From the NCBI GenBank assembly GCA_937880175.1, contig CALFLO010000175.1:5549-69548 (forward strand): DNA of 64,000 bases, read 5' to 3'. Source of the stretch: an uncultured Gluconobacter sp. (lineage in GTDB: Bacteria; Pseudomonadota; Alphaproteobacteria; Acetobacterales; Acetobacteraceae). The number at the start of each line of letters is the position of its first letter. Position 1 is the stretch's first letter. Positions 30,329 through 38,898 of the stretch are shown here, piece after piece. Made by a program: the position numbers and the translations under genes. The notes beneath the pieces were generated by a model. The model ran no database searches. It had not been told where the DNA came from and saw only the letters and a program-made list of their open reading frames with translations.

Positions 30329-31348
30329 ATGGCAGCACAGTCGGGCCTTCTGGCCGAAGTCACGCGCGGCGGGCGTGTGGAATCCCATCATCTGGGCCGG
30401 GCCGTCGTCGTCGATGCCGATGGCGGCGTGGTCTGGTCCTGCGGCGATGTGGAGGCCGCCGTCTTCCCGCGCTCGACCGTCAAATCCCTGCTGGCGATCG
30501 AACTGGTGGAGAGTGGCGCAGCCGACCGTCTCGGTCTGAGCCCGGATGCGCTGGCTTTGGCCTGCGCCTCGCATGGTGGCGAGAAAGCCCATGCCGAAAT
30601 GGCTGCGACGATGCTCGCGTCGGTCGGGCGGGACGTGACGGCGCTGGAATGTGGAACGCACTGGCCGACCTATGAACCCGCAGGCCGCGCTCTGGCCGCC
30701 GCGCATCAGAACGCCTGCCCCCTGCATAACAACTGCTCGGGCAAGCATGCGGGCATGGTGTGCCTGTCCTGCGATCAGGGCGTCGATCCTTCCGGCTATA
30801 TCGACCCGTCCCATGAAGTCCAGCGCCGCGTGACGGATGTTCTCGCCGCCATGATGGATACGCCGCATGACGACACCAATCGCGGCATGGATGGCTGCTC
30901 CATGCCGACCTATGCCGTCCCGCTGAAAGCGCTCGCGAAAGGTTTTGCAAGATTTGGCGCGGGAACCGGAGTGTCCGAAGGGCGTTTCTGTGCGGCCACA
31001 CGTCTTCGTGAGGCTGTGGCGGCCAATCCGTTCATGGTCGCGGGGACGGGGCGCTACGACACGAAAATCATGGACCGGTTCGGCACAAGGGCCTTTGTGA
31101 AAATGGGCGCGGAAGGCGTGATGATCGCCTCCCTGCCGGAACTGGGACTGGGTCTGGCCATCAAAACCGATGACGGCGCCAACCGTGCCGCAGAGGTCGC
31201 AATGTCCGACCTGATGCGTCGCTTCGGCGGCGATATTTTGTGTGTGGATGAGGCTGACCGCGAGATTCTGGATGCAACATCTGTCCAGACCCTGCGGAAC
31301 TGGAACGGGTTCACGGTTGGCGAAATCCGCTCCGCCCTCCCGCGATAA
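30329..31348 (+). CDS. L-asparaginase II-like enzyme (Rhizobium etli type)
   Basis: The 339-residue protein belongs to the thermolabile asparaginase family (PF06089), unrelated to AnsA/AnsB folds. Landmarks are EVTRGGRVESHHLGRAVVVD, FPRSTVKSLLAIELVESG, ACASHGGEKAHAEMAA, the SGKHAGM motif, DGCSMPTYAVPL and AFVKMGAEGVMIASLPELGLGLAIKTDDG (in parts). It hydrolyses asparagine to aspartate and ammonia in the cytoplasm. The start is the ATG at 30329 after GGGAGAG; an upstream in-frame ATG at 30305 is possible. A small hairpin (31377-31401) follows the gene. Confidence 0.88.
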   Translation: MAAQSGLLAEVTRGGRVESHHLGRAVVVDADGGVVWSCGDVEAAVFPRSTVKSLLAIELVESGAADRLGLSPDALALACASHGGEKAHAEMAATMLASVGRDVTALECGTHWPTYEPAGRALAAAHQNACPLHNNCSGKHAGMVCLSCDQGVDPSGYIDPSHEVQRRVTDVLAAMMDTPHDDTNRGMDGCSMPTYAVPLKALAKGFARFGAGTGVSEGRFCAATRLREAVAANPFMVAGTGRYDTKIMDRFGTRAFVKMGAEGVMIASLPELGLGLAIKTDDGANRAAEVAMSDLMRRFGGDILCVDEADREILDATSVQTLRNWNGFTVGEIRSALPR

Positions 31349-31376
31349 GCGATTTTGTGTTATAGGTAACGTATAT

Positions 31377-31407
31377 GACACCTCTGTTAAATATTGGTGT
31401 CGTTTTA
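31377..31407 (+). terminator. Weak hairpin with T-run after the asparaginase gene
   Basis: GACACC (31377-31382) and GGTGTC (31396-31401) form a 6-bp stem with a 13-base loop, followed by GTTTTA. It is in the 87-base AT-rich gap between the asparaginase and sugar transporter genes and may be a weak terminator or an operator of the transporter. Confidence 0.3.
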
Positions 31408-31435
31408 TGACTGAGTGAGAGGAACGCACTGCCAC

Positions 31436-32863
31436 ATGAATGATCAGGTCGGAATGACAGAGACCCCATCGTCGCAGGATGACAGCAGCACATCCATTTT
31501 CGATGCAACACGCTTCAAGATCATCGCCATTGGCGTGATCGCAGCGCTGGCGGGCCTCATGTCCGGACTTGATATCGGTGTGGTCGCGGGTGCGCTGGAT
31601 CTTTTCGGCAAGGAATATCACGCTTCCACCATCGCGCTGGAATGGGTCGTCAGTTCCATGATGGCTGGTGCGGCGGCGGGGGCGCTGAGCGCGGGCTGGA
31701 TGTCCAAGGCGCTTGGCCGCAAACATTCCCTGATCGTGGGCGGTGCGATTTTCGTGGTCGGAACCATCGGCTGCGCGATGAGCTGGTCGGTTCCCTCCAT
31801 GATTTCCTTCCGGGTCGTTATGGGGATCGCAGTTGGCATTTCCGCCTTCACGGCCCCGCTGTACCTGTCCGAAATCGCCAGCGAAGACGCGCGCGGGGCG
31901 ATGGTCTCGACCTATCAGCTCATGGTGACGGTCGGCATTTTCATCGCCTTCCTGTCGGATACGTATTTCTCCTATAGCGGCAACTGGCGCTGGATGTTCG
32001 GTGTTGCGGGCATCCCGGCCGTGCTGTTCCTGATCGGTGTTCTGTTCCTGCCTTACAGCCCGCGCTGGCTGATGGCGCAGGGCCGCCACAAGGAAGCCCG
32101 CCAGATCCTGCTAGACCTGCGCGACGATCCGCTGGAAGCCGCCAAGGAAATCCGCGCGATCCGCGAACAGCTTGAGACGAAACAGGAAGGCTTCAAACTC
32201 TTCCGCACCAACTCCAATTTCCGGCGTTCGGTGGCGCTGGGCGTGATGCTTCAGATGATGCAGCAGCTCGCGGGCATCAACATCGTCATGTATTACGCGC
32301 CCAACATTCTTGCGGCCGCACATTTCGATGCGCAGTCCCAGATGTGGTGCACGGCCATCATCGGTCTGGTGAACATGCTGGCGACCTTCGTGGCCGTGGG
32401 TCTGGTCGATCGCTGGGGCCGCAAGCCGATCCTCTATGCGGGCTTTACGGTCATGGCGCTGGGCATGGGTGTTCTGGCCATGCTGCTCCAGACGGGCATG
32501 ACCACGCAGTCCTCCCAGATCGCAGCCGTCTTCCTGCTGATGATCTTCTGCGCCGGGTTCGCCATGTCGGCCGGTCCGCTGATGTGGGTGCTGTGTTCCG
32601 AAATCCAGCCGCTTGGCGGACGTGATTTCGGGATCGCCATCTCGACCTTCACCAACTGGATGACCAATCTTCTGGTCGGCGTGAGCTTCCTGACCCTCAT
32701 GCAGACCCTGGGAACGGCGGGTACGTTCTGGCTCTTCGCCGGGCTGAACGCACTGTTCCTGCTGCTCACGATCCTCTTCGTTCCTGAAACGCGGGGCATG
32801 TCTCTTGCCGTCATTGAAAAACGGCTCATGCAGGGTGTGAAACTCCGCAAGCTGGGCCGCTAG
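31436..32863 (+). CDS. Sugar porter MFS transporter (GalP/XylE-like sugar-proton symporter)
   Basis: The 475-residue protein has twelve spans and the sugar-porter signatures: GLMSGLDIGVVAGAL in span 1, the loop motif GWMSKALGRKHSLIVGG, PLYLSEIASEDARGAM, PYSPRWLMAQGRHKEAR, QQLAGINIVMYYAP, DRWGRKPIL and the end PETRGMSL. It imports a hexose or pentose with protons. Substrate is not determinable. GAGAGGAA precedes the ATG by 13 bases; a longer frame from 31415 is less likely. It has its own terminator and appears monocistronic. Acetic acid bacteria rely on such porters because their sugar PTS is incomplete. Confidence 0.93.
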   Translation: MNDQVGMTETPSSQDDSSTSIFDATRFKIIAIGVIAALAGLMSGLDIGVVAGALDLFGKEYHASTIALEWVVSSMMAGAAAGALSAGWMSKALGRKHSLIVGGAIFVVGTIGCAMSWSVPSMISFRVVMGIAVGISAFTAPLYLSEIASEDARGAMVSTYQLMVTVGIFIAFLSDTYFSYSGNWRWMFGVAGIPAVLFLIGVLFLPYSPRWLMAQGRHKEARQILLDLRDDPLEAAKEIRAIREQLETKQEGFKLFRTNSNFRRSVALGVMLQMMQQLAGINIVMYYAPNILAAAHFDAQSQMWCTAIIGLVNMLATFVAVGLVDRWGRKPILYAGFTVMALGMGVLAMLLQTGMTTQSSQIAAVFLLMIFCAGFAMSAGPLMWVLCSEIQPLGGRDFGIAISTFTNWMTNLLVGVSFLTLMQTLGTAGTFWLFAGLNALFLLLTILFVPETRGMSLAVIEKRLMQGVKLRKLGR

Positions 32864-32895
32864 GCATTTTCGGGCATCACCATCGAGTGACCATG

Positions 32896-32923
32896 CGCCC
32901 GGCCTCTATGGTCGGGCGTTTTT
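32896..32923 (+). terminator. Rho-independent terminator of the sugar porter gene
   Basis: CGCCCGGCC (32896-32904) pairs with GGTCGGGCG (32910-32918), nine pairs with one G-U, around a 5-base loop, and T's follow directly (32919-32923). Confidence 0.85.
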
Positions 32924-32950
32924 GTTTAAACCTTCCAAAAGGAAACGCGC

Positions 32951-33361
32951 TTGAGCGAATTTTCCCCATCCTCCCGTGACATCAGCCGCGGCGGCGTCCT
33001 GCTCGTCTACGCGCTCTATATCGCCCGGTTCTTCACCGGAATCAGCCTGCTGGCAGGCGTCATTCTCGCCTATCTCCTGCGCCGTTCGAGTGTCGGAGTG
33101 GAGCGGATGCATCTGAACTGGCTGGTGCGTCTGTTCTGGTATGACGTGGCCTTCATCATCGGAAGTGCCGCCCTGTTTCTGGCCTGCTTCCTGAGCGAGC
33201 CCCCCGGAAGTTCAGGCCCCGGTCAGCTTCTTTTCCTGCTGCCGATCGGCATTTTCGCTCTGTGGAATATCGTCCTGCTGGTCTCGCTGGTTCTGGGCCT
33301 GCGTGGCTTTCTGGCAGGGCGCGGCCCACTACCGGAACGCTTTCGCGCCTTGGCAGAATAG
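32951..33361 (+). CDS. DUF4870-like small membrane protein (paralogue 1)
   Basis: From TTG 32951, preceded by AAAAGGAAAC, the protein is 136 residues with three or four hydrophobic spans: LLVYALYIARFFTGISLLAGVILAYLL (in parts), VRLFWYDVAFIIGSAALFLA and LLFLLPIGIFALWNIVLLVSL. The 'YALY.a.F.TG...l.g.ilA...r' followed by 'W..r.FWy' is the DUF4870 pattern. The function of this family is unknown; members are inner-membrane proteins. A clear paralogue starts 140 bases further on, so this is a tandem duplication. Confidence 0.75.
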   Translation: MSEFSPSSRDISRGGVLLVYALYIARFFTGISLLAGVILAYLLRRSSVGVERMHLNWLVRLFWYDVAFIIGSAALFLACFLSEPPGSSGPGQLLFLLPIGIFALWNIVLLVSLVLGLRGFLAGRGPLPERFRALAE

Positions 33362-33371
33362 TCTTCCGTCA

Positions 33372-33394
33372 GAACTGGCGTAATTCGCCAGTTT
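33372..33394 (+). terminator. Hairpin downstream of DUF4870 paralogue 1
   Basis: AACTGGCG (33373-33380) and CGCCAGTT (33386-33393) make a perfect 8-bp stem with a TAATT loop, eleven bases after the stop codon. Only three T's follow, so termination would be weak. Confidence 0.45.
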
Positions 33395-33444
33395 CCGGGC
33401 TCCCGGACTGGCCGCAAATGCCATGGGTCAGGAAAATCCTGTTC

Positions 33445-33460
33445 TGGCACGGTTCATGCA
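33445..33460 (+). promoter_or_regulatory. Sigma-54-like promoter upstream of DUF4870 paralogue 2
   Basis: TGGCAC-GGTTC-ATGCA has the GG and GC elements ten bases apart and one mismatch to the TGGCAC-N5-TTGCA consensus. It lies 41 bases before the ATG at 33502. It shares the pattern TGGCACGNTTCNTGCAT with the element upstream of urcA. Confidence 0.45.
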
Positions 33461-33501
33461 TCAGGTTTGCTGTCGAGTTTTTCTCAGAGGAATCTTCCCT
33501 C

Positions 33502-33927
33502 ATGTACGCATCCTACGCCCCTTATGAACCCGCGAATCGCTACGGTCGCGGAAACGACGCCGAAACGGGACGCGATCTGGTCCTTCTGATCTATGCTCTT
33601 TACGTCGCCGGTTTCTTTACAGGCGTGACCGCCCTGATCGGGGTGATGATCGCGCATAAAAGCCGCCGTTTCGCGACGGGGCTGAAACGTGCGCAACTGG
33701 ACTGGCAGATCCGGATGTTCTGGTACGGCGCGCTGGCCCTGACGGTCATCGCGACGATTCATCTTATGGTCGCAGGTCTGGGCGCCATCACGGGCGGGCT
33801 GGGGCTGGTATTTATGGTGGTGCCATGGGGGCTGACGCTCGCCTGGGGAATCCTCACAGCCTGGGCGATCGCACGGGGCGTTCATGCCGCGCTGCTCAAC
33901 CGCCCCGTTGCCACTGCACAGTTCTGA
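33502..33927 (+). CDS. DUF4870-like small membrane protein (paralogue 2)
   Basis: From ATG 33502, after AGAGGAA, the protein is 141 residues. The pattern LVLLIYALYVAGFFTGVTALIGVMIAH followed by LDWQIRMFWYGALALTVIATIHL matches paralogue 1 and the DUF4870 family. The N-terminus adds a Tyr-rich stretch YASYAPYEPANRYGR. Three or four spans are expected. It is 20 bases from the DUF4097 repeat gene, probably co-transcribed, with a sigma-54-like promoter in front. The open frame further upstream (33262) was rejected as start because it runs antisense-like through paralogue 1. Confidence 0.78.
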   Translation: MYASYAPYEPANRYGRGNDAETGRDLVLLIYALYVAGFFTGVTALIGVMIAHKSRRFATGLKRAQLDWQIRMFWYGALALTVIATIHLMVAGLGAITGGLGLVFMVVPWGLTLAWGILTAWAIARGVHAALLNRPVATAQF

Positions 33928-33947
33928 CGCCGGAAAGGCAAAGTCCC

Positions 33948-34685
33948 ATGAACCGTTTCACGCTTTCTCTTCCCGTCCTCGCCCTCGGGACCGCGTTGGC
34001 CTTTCCGGTCTGCGCCGCACCGCTGAGCCAGTCCCTTATTTCGGACGACATTTCCCAGTCCAGTCTGCCTGAAGGTGGAAAGCTTTCAACCGTCAGCGGC
34101 GACATCAGCATCGGGACATCCGATGGTGCCCTGTCTGTCCGGACTGTCAGCGGCGACGTCCATGTCGGGCAGTCCAAAGGCCCGATCGACGTCCATATGC
34201 TCAGCGGTACGCTGGATGTGGAACACGCCAGCGGGGCGGTCGAAATCCGCAGTGCGAGTGGAGATATCACGCTGGGTCATGCAGACGGTGCCGTCTCCAT
34301 CCGCACCATGAGCGGTGATACGACAATCGGTCACGCAACCCGCGACGCCATGATCCGCAGCGTCAGCGGGGATACGAGCCTGACGCTCGATGCCGCACCC
34401 CAGATGCGCACGGTCGATATTGGCACGGTCAGCGGGGACATGACGCTTCACCTGCCGCACGGCTTTGGCGGGACATTCGACATCATCCTGAAGCAGCGCC
34501 GCTCGGATACGACGCTCCCGCTTCAGCAGTCCCTCGGTCTCACAGTGCAGCTCGGGGACTGGAAGAAAGAATCGGGCGCTTCAGAAGAAATCCGGACAAT
34601 CACGGCCACCGGCAAGGTCGGCGATGGCCGCGATCACATCATCGTCCGCAGTGTGGTCGGAACGCTGAAACTCGTTCAGGACTGA
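33948..34685 (+). CDS. DUF4097 beta-strand repeat protein, secreted
   Basis: The 245-residue product has a signal peptide (NRFTLSLPVLALGTALAF, cleavage near CAA-P) followed by about nine tandem units of the form 'SGDxxIGxxxGxxxVRTV', roughly 17 residues each, from residue 45 to 195. Examples are VSGDISIGTSDGALSVRT and MSGDTTIGHATRDAMIRS. Such repeats build a right-handed beta-solenoid exposed in the periplasm or on the surface. The mature end (AEEIRTITATGKVGDG-like SEEIRTITATG) closes the fold. Its last ten bases overlap the convergent RluA-type gene. Function unknown. Confidence 0.8.
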   Translation: MNRFTLSLPVLALGTALAFPVCAAPLSQSLISDDISQSSLPEGGKLSTVSGDISIGTSDGALSVRTVSGDVHVGQSKGPIDVHMLSGTLDVEHASGAVEIRSASGDITLGHADGAVSIRTMSGDTTIGHATRDAMIRSVSGDTSLTLDAAPQMRTVDIGTVSGDMTLHLPHGFGGTFDIILKQRRSDTTLPLQQSLGLTVQLGDWKKESGASEEIRTITATGKVGDGRDHIIVRSVVGTLKLVQD

Positions 34686-35473
34686 GCCGCACTTCCACAA
34701 CCCATCGTCCGCAGCGTCTTCGCCATGAACTCCGGCGGAGGCGCCTGCGCGCTGAGCGTGTCAGACGGCAGGTTCAGCTCCAGACTGCGCGCCAGAAGAT
34801 GCAGTCCGGGCATGTTTGAATGATTCGGAGCCGGGGTGCCATAAACCGGATCGCCAAGGATCGGCGTTCCCAGTTCCGCGCAATGAATGCGGGCCTGATG
34901 CGTGCGCCCCGTGAGAAGCTCCAGCTCCACCCAGCACAGGCCTTTGCTACGTCCTAGAACCCGCCAGCGCGTGCGGGCCTCGTCTCCCTTCGCGTCCGCC
35001 ACCATGCGCCAGCCCGAGGCGTCAGACCGGCGCAGCAGCGGCGCGCTGATCTCACCACTGCCCTGTGGAAGATCCCCCACCACAACGGCCCAGTACAGCT
35101 TGCGGACCTGCCGGTCCTGAAAGGCTTTCTGCGCTTCGATCAGCGCCGTCTTGCGCCGTGCAATCAGCAGACAGCCGGACGTATCCGTATCCAGCCGATG
35201 CGCCAGCCACGGTCCCCCGCGCGGATGCGAGACCAGCCGCGTTTCAACGGAATCCTGCGTGGACGGACCCGGATGAACGGCCAGACCGACCGGCTTGTCC
35301 AGAATTAGGAAGCGCGGTGTTTCGAGCAGGATGGGAATGTCCATCCCGAGATGGAACGGTGTACGCGGCCCTTCCGGAGCGTCAGATGCCGCCTGTTGGG
35401 GCAGGCGGCGGGGTTTGTGTGAGCTGCGTGCGGCTTTTGCACGTCGGATCCGGTCTTTCCGGTCAGTCTTCAT
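34676..35473 (-). CDS. RluA-family RNA pseudouridine synthase
   Basis: The 265-residue protein has a basic N-terminus (MKTDRKDRIRRAKAARSSHK) instead of an S4 domain, then the catalytic domain with LILDKPVGLAVHPGPS, the Asp motif AHRLDTDTSGCLLIAR and the terminal LLTGRTHQARIHCAELGTPILGD. It isomerises uridine in rRNA or tRNA; which position cannot be told (RluA, RluC or TruC type). The ATG at 35473, with AAGGAAG upstream, overlaps the end of ftsK by 11 bases, so translation is coupled; the frame is open further into ftsK. Confidence 0.88.
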   Translation of the reverse strand: MKTDRKDRIRRAKAARSSHKPRRLPQQAASDAPEGPRTPFHLGMDIPILLETPRFLILDKPVGLAVHPGPSTQDSVETRLVSHPRGGPWLAHRLDTDTSGCLLIARRKTALIEAQKAFQDRQVRKLYWAVVVGDLPQGSGEISAPLLRRSDASGWRMVADAKGDEARTRWRVLGRSKGLCWVELELLTGRTHQARIHCAELGTPILGDPVYGTPAPNHSNMPGLHLLARSLELNLPSDTLSAQAPPPEFMAKTLRTMGCGSAAQS

Positions 35474-38207
35474 GTTCTTCCTTGCGGCGGACAAGGATCT
35501 CGCGTTTGCCCACATGGTTTGCGGCACCGATGATGCCTTCCTTTTCCATCTGGTCGATCAGCTTGGCCGCGCGATTATAGCCGATGGAAAGATGGCGCTG
35601 GATGAAGCTGGTGGAGGCGCGGCCTTCGCGCATGACGATGTCCACAGCCTGATCAAACAGACTGCCTTCCCCGTCAGCGCCCGAATTGGCCCCTGCCGTC
35701 AGACCACCCGCACTGTCGTCGTCCTGTCCTGAGACCACGTCGTCGTTATAGATCGGGTCGCCCTTGGAGCGCAGATCCGCCACCACGGCCTCGACCTCGT
35801 CATCCGCCACGAACGGCCCATGGACACGCGTGATGCGCCCACCGCCCTGCATGAACAGCATGTCGCCCTGACCCAGAAGCTGCTCTGCGCCCTGTTCCTG
35901 AAGAATGGTGCGGCTGTCGAACTTGCTGATGACCTGGAAGGAAATTCGGGTCGGGAAGTTGGCCTTGATGGTACCGGTGATGACGTCAACGGAAGGCCGC
36001 TGCGTCGCCATGATGACGTGAATACCTGCCGCACGGGCCTTCTGGGCCAGACGCTGCACGGCTGTCTCGATTTCCTTGCCCGCGACCATCATGAGGTCGG
36101 CCATTTCGTCGATGACGACGACGATATAGGGCAGGTTTTCCGTCGCGACCTGCTGTTCGTCGAAGACCGGGCGGCCCGTCTCGGGATCAAAGCCGGTCTG
36201 CACCCGTTTGGTGACCATCTCGCCCGAGGCGCGGAGCTGGTTCACGCGCTCGTTGTAGCCGTTGATGTTTCGGACCTGAAGCTGAGCCATCAGACGATAG
36301 CGGCGGTCCATTTCCTGCACGGTCCATTTCAGCGCGCTGACGGCCTTGGCAGGTTCCGTCACGACCGGCGTCAGGAGATGCGGAATCCCATCATAGATCG
36401 ATAGTTCGAGGATCTTGGGATCGATCATGATCAGGCGGCACTCTTCCGGGCTGAGCCGGTAAAGCAGGGACAGGATCATGGCATTCACGCCGACCGACTT
36501 ACCCGAACCCGTCGTACCCGCGACGAGCAGATGCGGCATTTTGGCGAGGTCCGTATAGACCGGCACACCGGCAATATCCTTGCCGAGCGCGATCTGAAGA
36601 CGTCCGGTGCCGTTCAGCCATTCCGGGGTGCGCAGCAGTTCGGAGAAATAGACCGTTTCGCGCTTGGCGTTCGGGACTTCGATACCGATCACGTTGCGTC
36701 CCGGCACGGTCGCGATACGCACGCTCAGCACCGAAAGGGAGCGCGCCACGTCATCGGCAAGCCCGATCACGCGGGACGAACGGATGCCCGGTGCGGGCTC
36801 CAGTTCATACAGCGTGACGACCGGACCGGCGTGGATGTCGCCGATCGTGCCCTGCACGCCATAATCGGCCAGAACGCTCTCCAGCAGCCGCGCATTGGAC
36901 TGAAGCGTTTCCTGCGACGGTCCGGTTACGGCATGGGGCGGCGGCGGATTCAGCAGATCGAGCGGCGGCAGCTCCCAGCCGGTCGTTACGGCATTGCGCG
37001 GTGCGGCGGGGCGTGCGGGCACGGGCTCCGGCGGACGCTCCGGACGGCGCATTCCGAACAGGCCGCGCTTCTGCGGCTCGGGTTCGGGCGGCGTGTCGAT
37101 GCTGCTCTGGGGTAGCTCTTCGTCCATTTCGTCGTCCATCTGACGACGCACGGGCGGCAGCGGCGTGTCCCGTTGACGGGCAATCTGGGCCAGACGCTCG
37201 GCATAGGGGTTGGACGGGGCGTCTTCTTCCTGTGGGGCGGCTGGCTTGGCGCGGGCGGCAGCGGCTTCCGTCTGGCTGATCGGGCGTGTCTCCGCGGCCG
37301 GCTGGCTGTAGGGATCGTCCTGCGTGTCCATCGGGGGCTGCATCCAGCCGGTATTCTGGGGCACGAACGGTGCGGGTCGGCTCTGCGGATCGCTCTTGCC
37401 GAAGCTGCGGCGCAGGAAAGACAGCGGCGCTGCATCCGCGGCCGGAGCGCCACCGGCGGGGCTCGGCTGGAACTCGTACATGCGCGGGTCGGGCGCGGGC
37501 CGGTCGGAGGTCTGCGGGCCATTCATGCGTTTGGCGAGCGAGAACGGCTGGCGGCCCAGAAGCATGAGCGTCTGGCCAAGCGCGCGCCATTCGCGGGCCT
37601 CAAGACCCATGGCGAGCGGCAGCAGCAGACCCATCAGCAGCAGGACAAGAATGACGGCAATGGCATTTCCGGCGGCGCCGGCTTCGGCATGAGCTGCACC
37701 CAGCAGGCGCTGCGCGCAGGAGACGCCCATTTCCCCGCCCAGCCCGCTGGCTGTCGGCCAGTTGACCTGAAGACCGGGAATGAGAAGCTGGAGCGTGCCG
37801 ATGAAGGTGGCGCTGGCGGGCAGAAGGGCGAGGGCCGCCACGATCCGCAGGATCGGCAGGCTCATGCCGTGATGACGCACCATGCGCCACGCCCAGGCCA
37901 GCAGAATGACGATTGGCATGCCGCTGCCCAAGCCGAGCCACTGGATCAGACCGTCCGAAATGGTCGCGCCCGTACGCCCCAGCAAGTTCGTCGGCTGCGT
38001 TCCGGTCGAGGTGTTGAAGGACGGATCGTGCGGATTGAAGCTCCACAGGGCGATCCCGACCGCTACGGCGAAGATCAGCAGGACGAGCCCAAGAAGCTCC
38101 ATGCAGCGTGCGCGCAGGGCACTGCGCAGTTTTGGTGTCATGTGCCGGTCATGCGCGTCGCGGACGATGTTGCGCACTGTACTGGTCGATCGGCTGAACG
38201 CGGCCAA
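35463..38207 (-). CDS. ftsK: DNA translocase FtsK
   Basis: The 914-residue protein couples chromosome segregation to division. The N-terminus has four membrane spans (LELLGLVLLIFAVAVGIAL-like region and others, to about residue 220), a long Pro/Ala-rich linker (about 220-440), then the RecA-like motor with Walker A AGTTGSGKSV (about residue 565), Walker B VVVIDEMADLMM and the C-terminal gamma winged helix that reads KOPS. The TTG at 38207 gives the longest product; an ATG at 38141 is an alternative. It is 88 bases from rsmD on the same strand. Confidence 0.95.
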   Translation of the reverse strand: MAAFSRSTSTVRNIVRDAHDRHMTPKLRSALRARCMELLGLVLLIFAVAVGIALWSFNPHDPSFNTSTGTQPTNLLGRTGATISDGLIQWLGLGSGMPIVILLAWAWRMVRHHGMSLPILRIVAALALLPASATFIGTLQLLIPGLQVNWPTASGLGGEMGVSCAQRLLGAAHAEAGAAGNAIAVILVLLLMGLLLPLAMGLEAREWRALGQTLMLLGRQPFSLAKRMNGPQTSDRPAPDPRMYEFQPSPAGGAPAADAAPLSFLRRSFGKSDPQSRPAPFVPQNTGWMQPPMDTQDDPYSQPAAETRPISQTEAAAARAKPAAPQEEDAPSNPYAERLAQIARQRDTPLPPVRRQMDDEMDEELPQSSIDTPPEPEPQKRGLFGMRRPERPPEPVPARPAAPRNAVTTGWELPPLDLLNPPPPHAVTGPSQETLQSNARLLESVLADYGVQGTIGDIHAGPVVTLYELEPAPGIRSSRVIGLADDVARSLSVLSVRIATVPGRNVIGIEVPNAKRETVYFSELLRTPEWLNGTGRLQIALGKDIAGVPVYTDLAKMPHLLVAGTTGSGKSVGVNAMILSLLYRLSPEECRLIMIDPKILELSIYDGIPHLLTPVVTEPAKAVSALKWTVQEMDRRYRLMAQLQVRNINGYNERVNQLRASGEMVTKRVQTGFDPETGRPVFDEQQVATENLPYIVVVIDEMADLMMVAGKEIETAVQRLAQKARAAGIHVIMATQRPSVDVITGTIKANFPTRISFQVISKFDSRTILQEQGAEQLLGQGDMLFMQGGGRITRVHGPFVADDEVEAVVADLRSKGDPIYNDDVVSGQDDDSAGGLTAGANSGADGEGSLFDQAVDIVMREGRASTSFIQRHLSIGYNRAAKLIDQMEKEGIIGAANHVGKREILVRRKEEHED

Positions 38208-38295
38208 GTCTCGTCACCCCGTCGGTTTTCTGGATTGCGGCTTATAAAATTCACTTTGAACTATAGCCGACAGGGTACTGAATACAGAGGGAAAA

Positions 38296-38895
38296 TTAAG
38301 GAAAAGTGGAGGAATGCTTCCAGATCGTCACCTTCGCCGCGCCAAAACGACGCTCACAGAGGATTTCTGGCGTCAATGTGGGCATAAAGTGTTCGGAAGG
38401 TGGCATGATCGGGGTAAATTCTTCCGTGGCGCCCGTTTCCGTCACGATCAGCGCGCCCTGCGCCAGCCAGCCGTTCCGCGCCAGCGCCCGCAGACCCGAT
38501 TCGACCAGTCCTTTGCCATAAGGCGGGTCGAGGAACACCAGCGTATAGGGCTCTGTGGCCTTGGGCGGATGCGTGACGCTGCAACTCAGCACGCGGGAGC
38601 GGTCCCGGGCCTTGCAGATGTCAAGATTGATGCGCAGGGCCGCCAGCGCATTGCGGTCGCGTTCGATGAATGCGGCTTTCTCGGCCCCGCGTGACAGGGC
38701 TTCAAGCCCCATCGCGCCGGTCCCGGCATAGCAGTCCAGCACGAGGGCCTGTTCCAGCTCGTCCTGCCCGTACCAGGGCGCATGGGCGAGCATGTCGAAA
38801 ATCGCCTGTCGCGTGCGGTCCGATGTGGGGCGCGTGCGCTCTCCGGACGGGGCGGTCAGGGCGCGGCCCTTGTTGTCTCCTCCAACAATCCGCAT
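38296..38895 (-). CDS. rsmD: 16S rRNA (guanine966-N2)-methyltransferase RsmD
   Basis: The 199-residue SAM-dependent enzyme methylates G966 of 16S rRNA. It begins MRIVGGDNKGRALTAPSG (typical RsmD), has the SAM motif VLDCYAGTGAMGLEALSRGA and the catalytic LVFLDPPYGKG. Length is as expected (about 190-200). It is preceded by the RluB-type gene only three bases away, so the rRNA-modification genes form a unit that runs toward ftsK. Confidence 0.95.
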   Translation of the reverse strand: MRIVGGDNKGRALTAPSGERTRPTSDRTRQAIFDMLAHAPWYGQDELEQALVLDCYAGTGAMGLEALSRGAEKAAFIERDRNALAALRINLDICKARDRSRVLSCSVTHPPKATEPYTLVFLDPPYGKGLVESGLRALARNGWLAQGALIVTETGATEEFTPIMPPSEHFMPTLTPEILCERRFGAAKVTIWKHSSTFP

Positions 38896-38898
38896 CGA

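Noticed and set aside
30269..32089. A 606-codon reverse-strand open frame antisense to the asparaginase and sugar porter genes
   Set aside because: It spans two well-supported genes on the other strand, has no domain content, and is rich in His/Arg/Gln as expected for antisense of GC-rich coding DNA.
33262..33501. An 80-codon upstream extension of DUF4870 paralogue 2
   Set aside because: It runs through the end of paralogue 1 in another frame and through a hairpin and a possible promoter; the ATG at 33502 has a good ribosome binding site.
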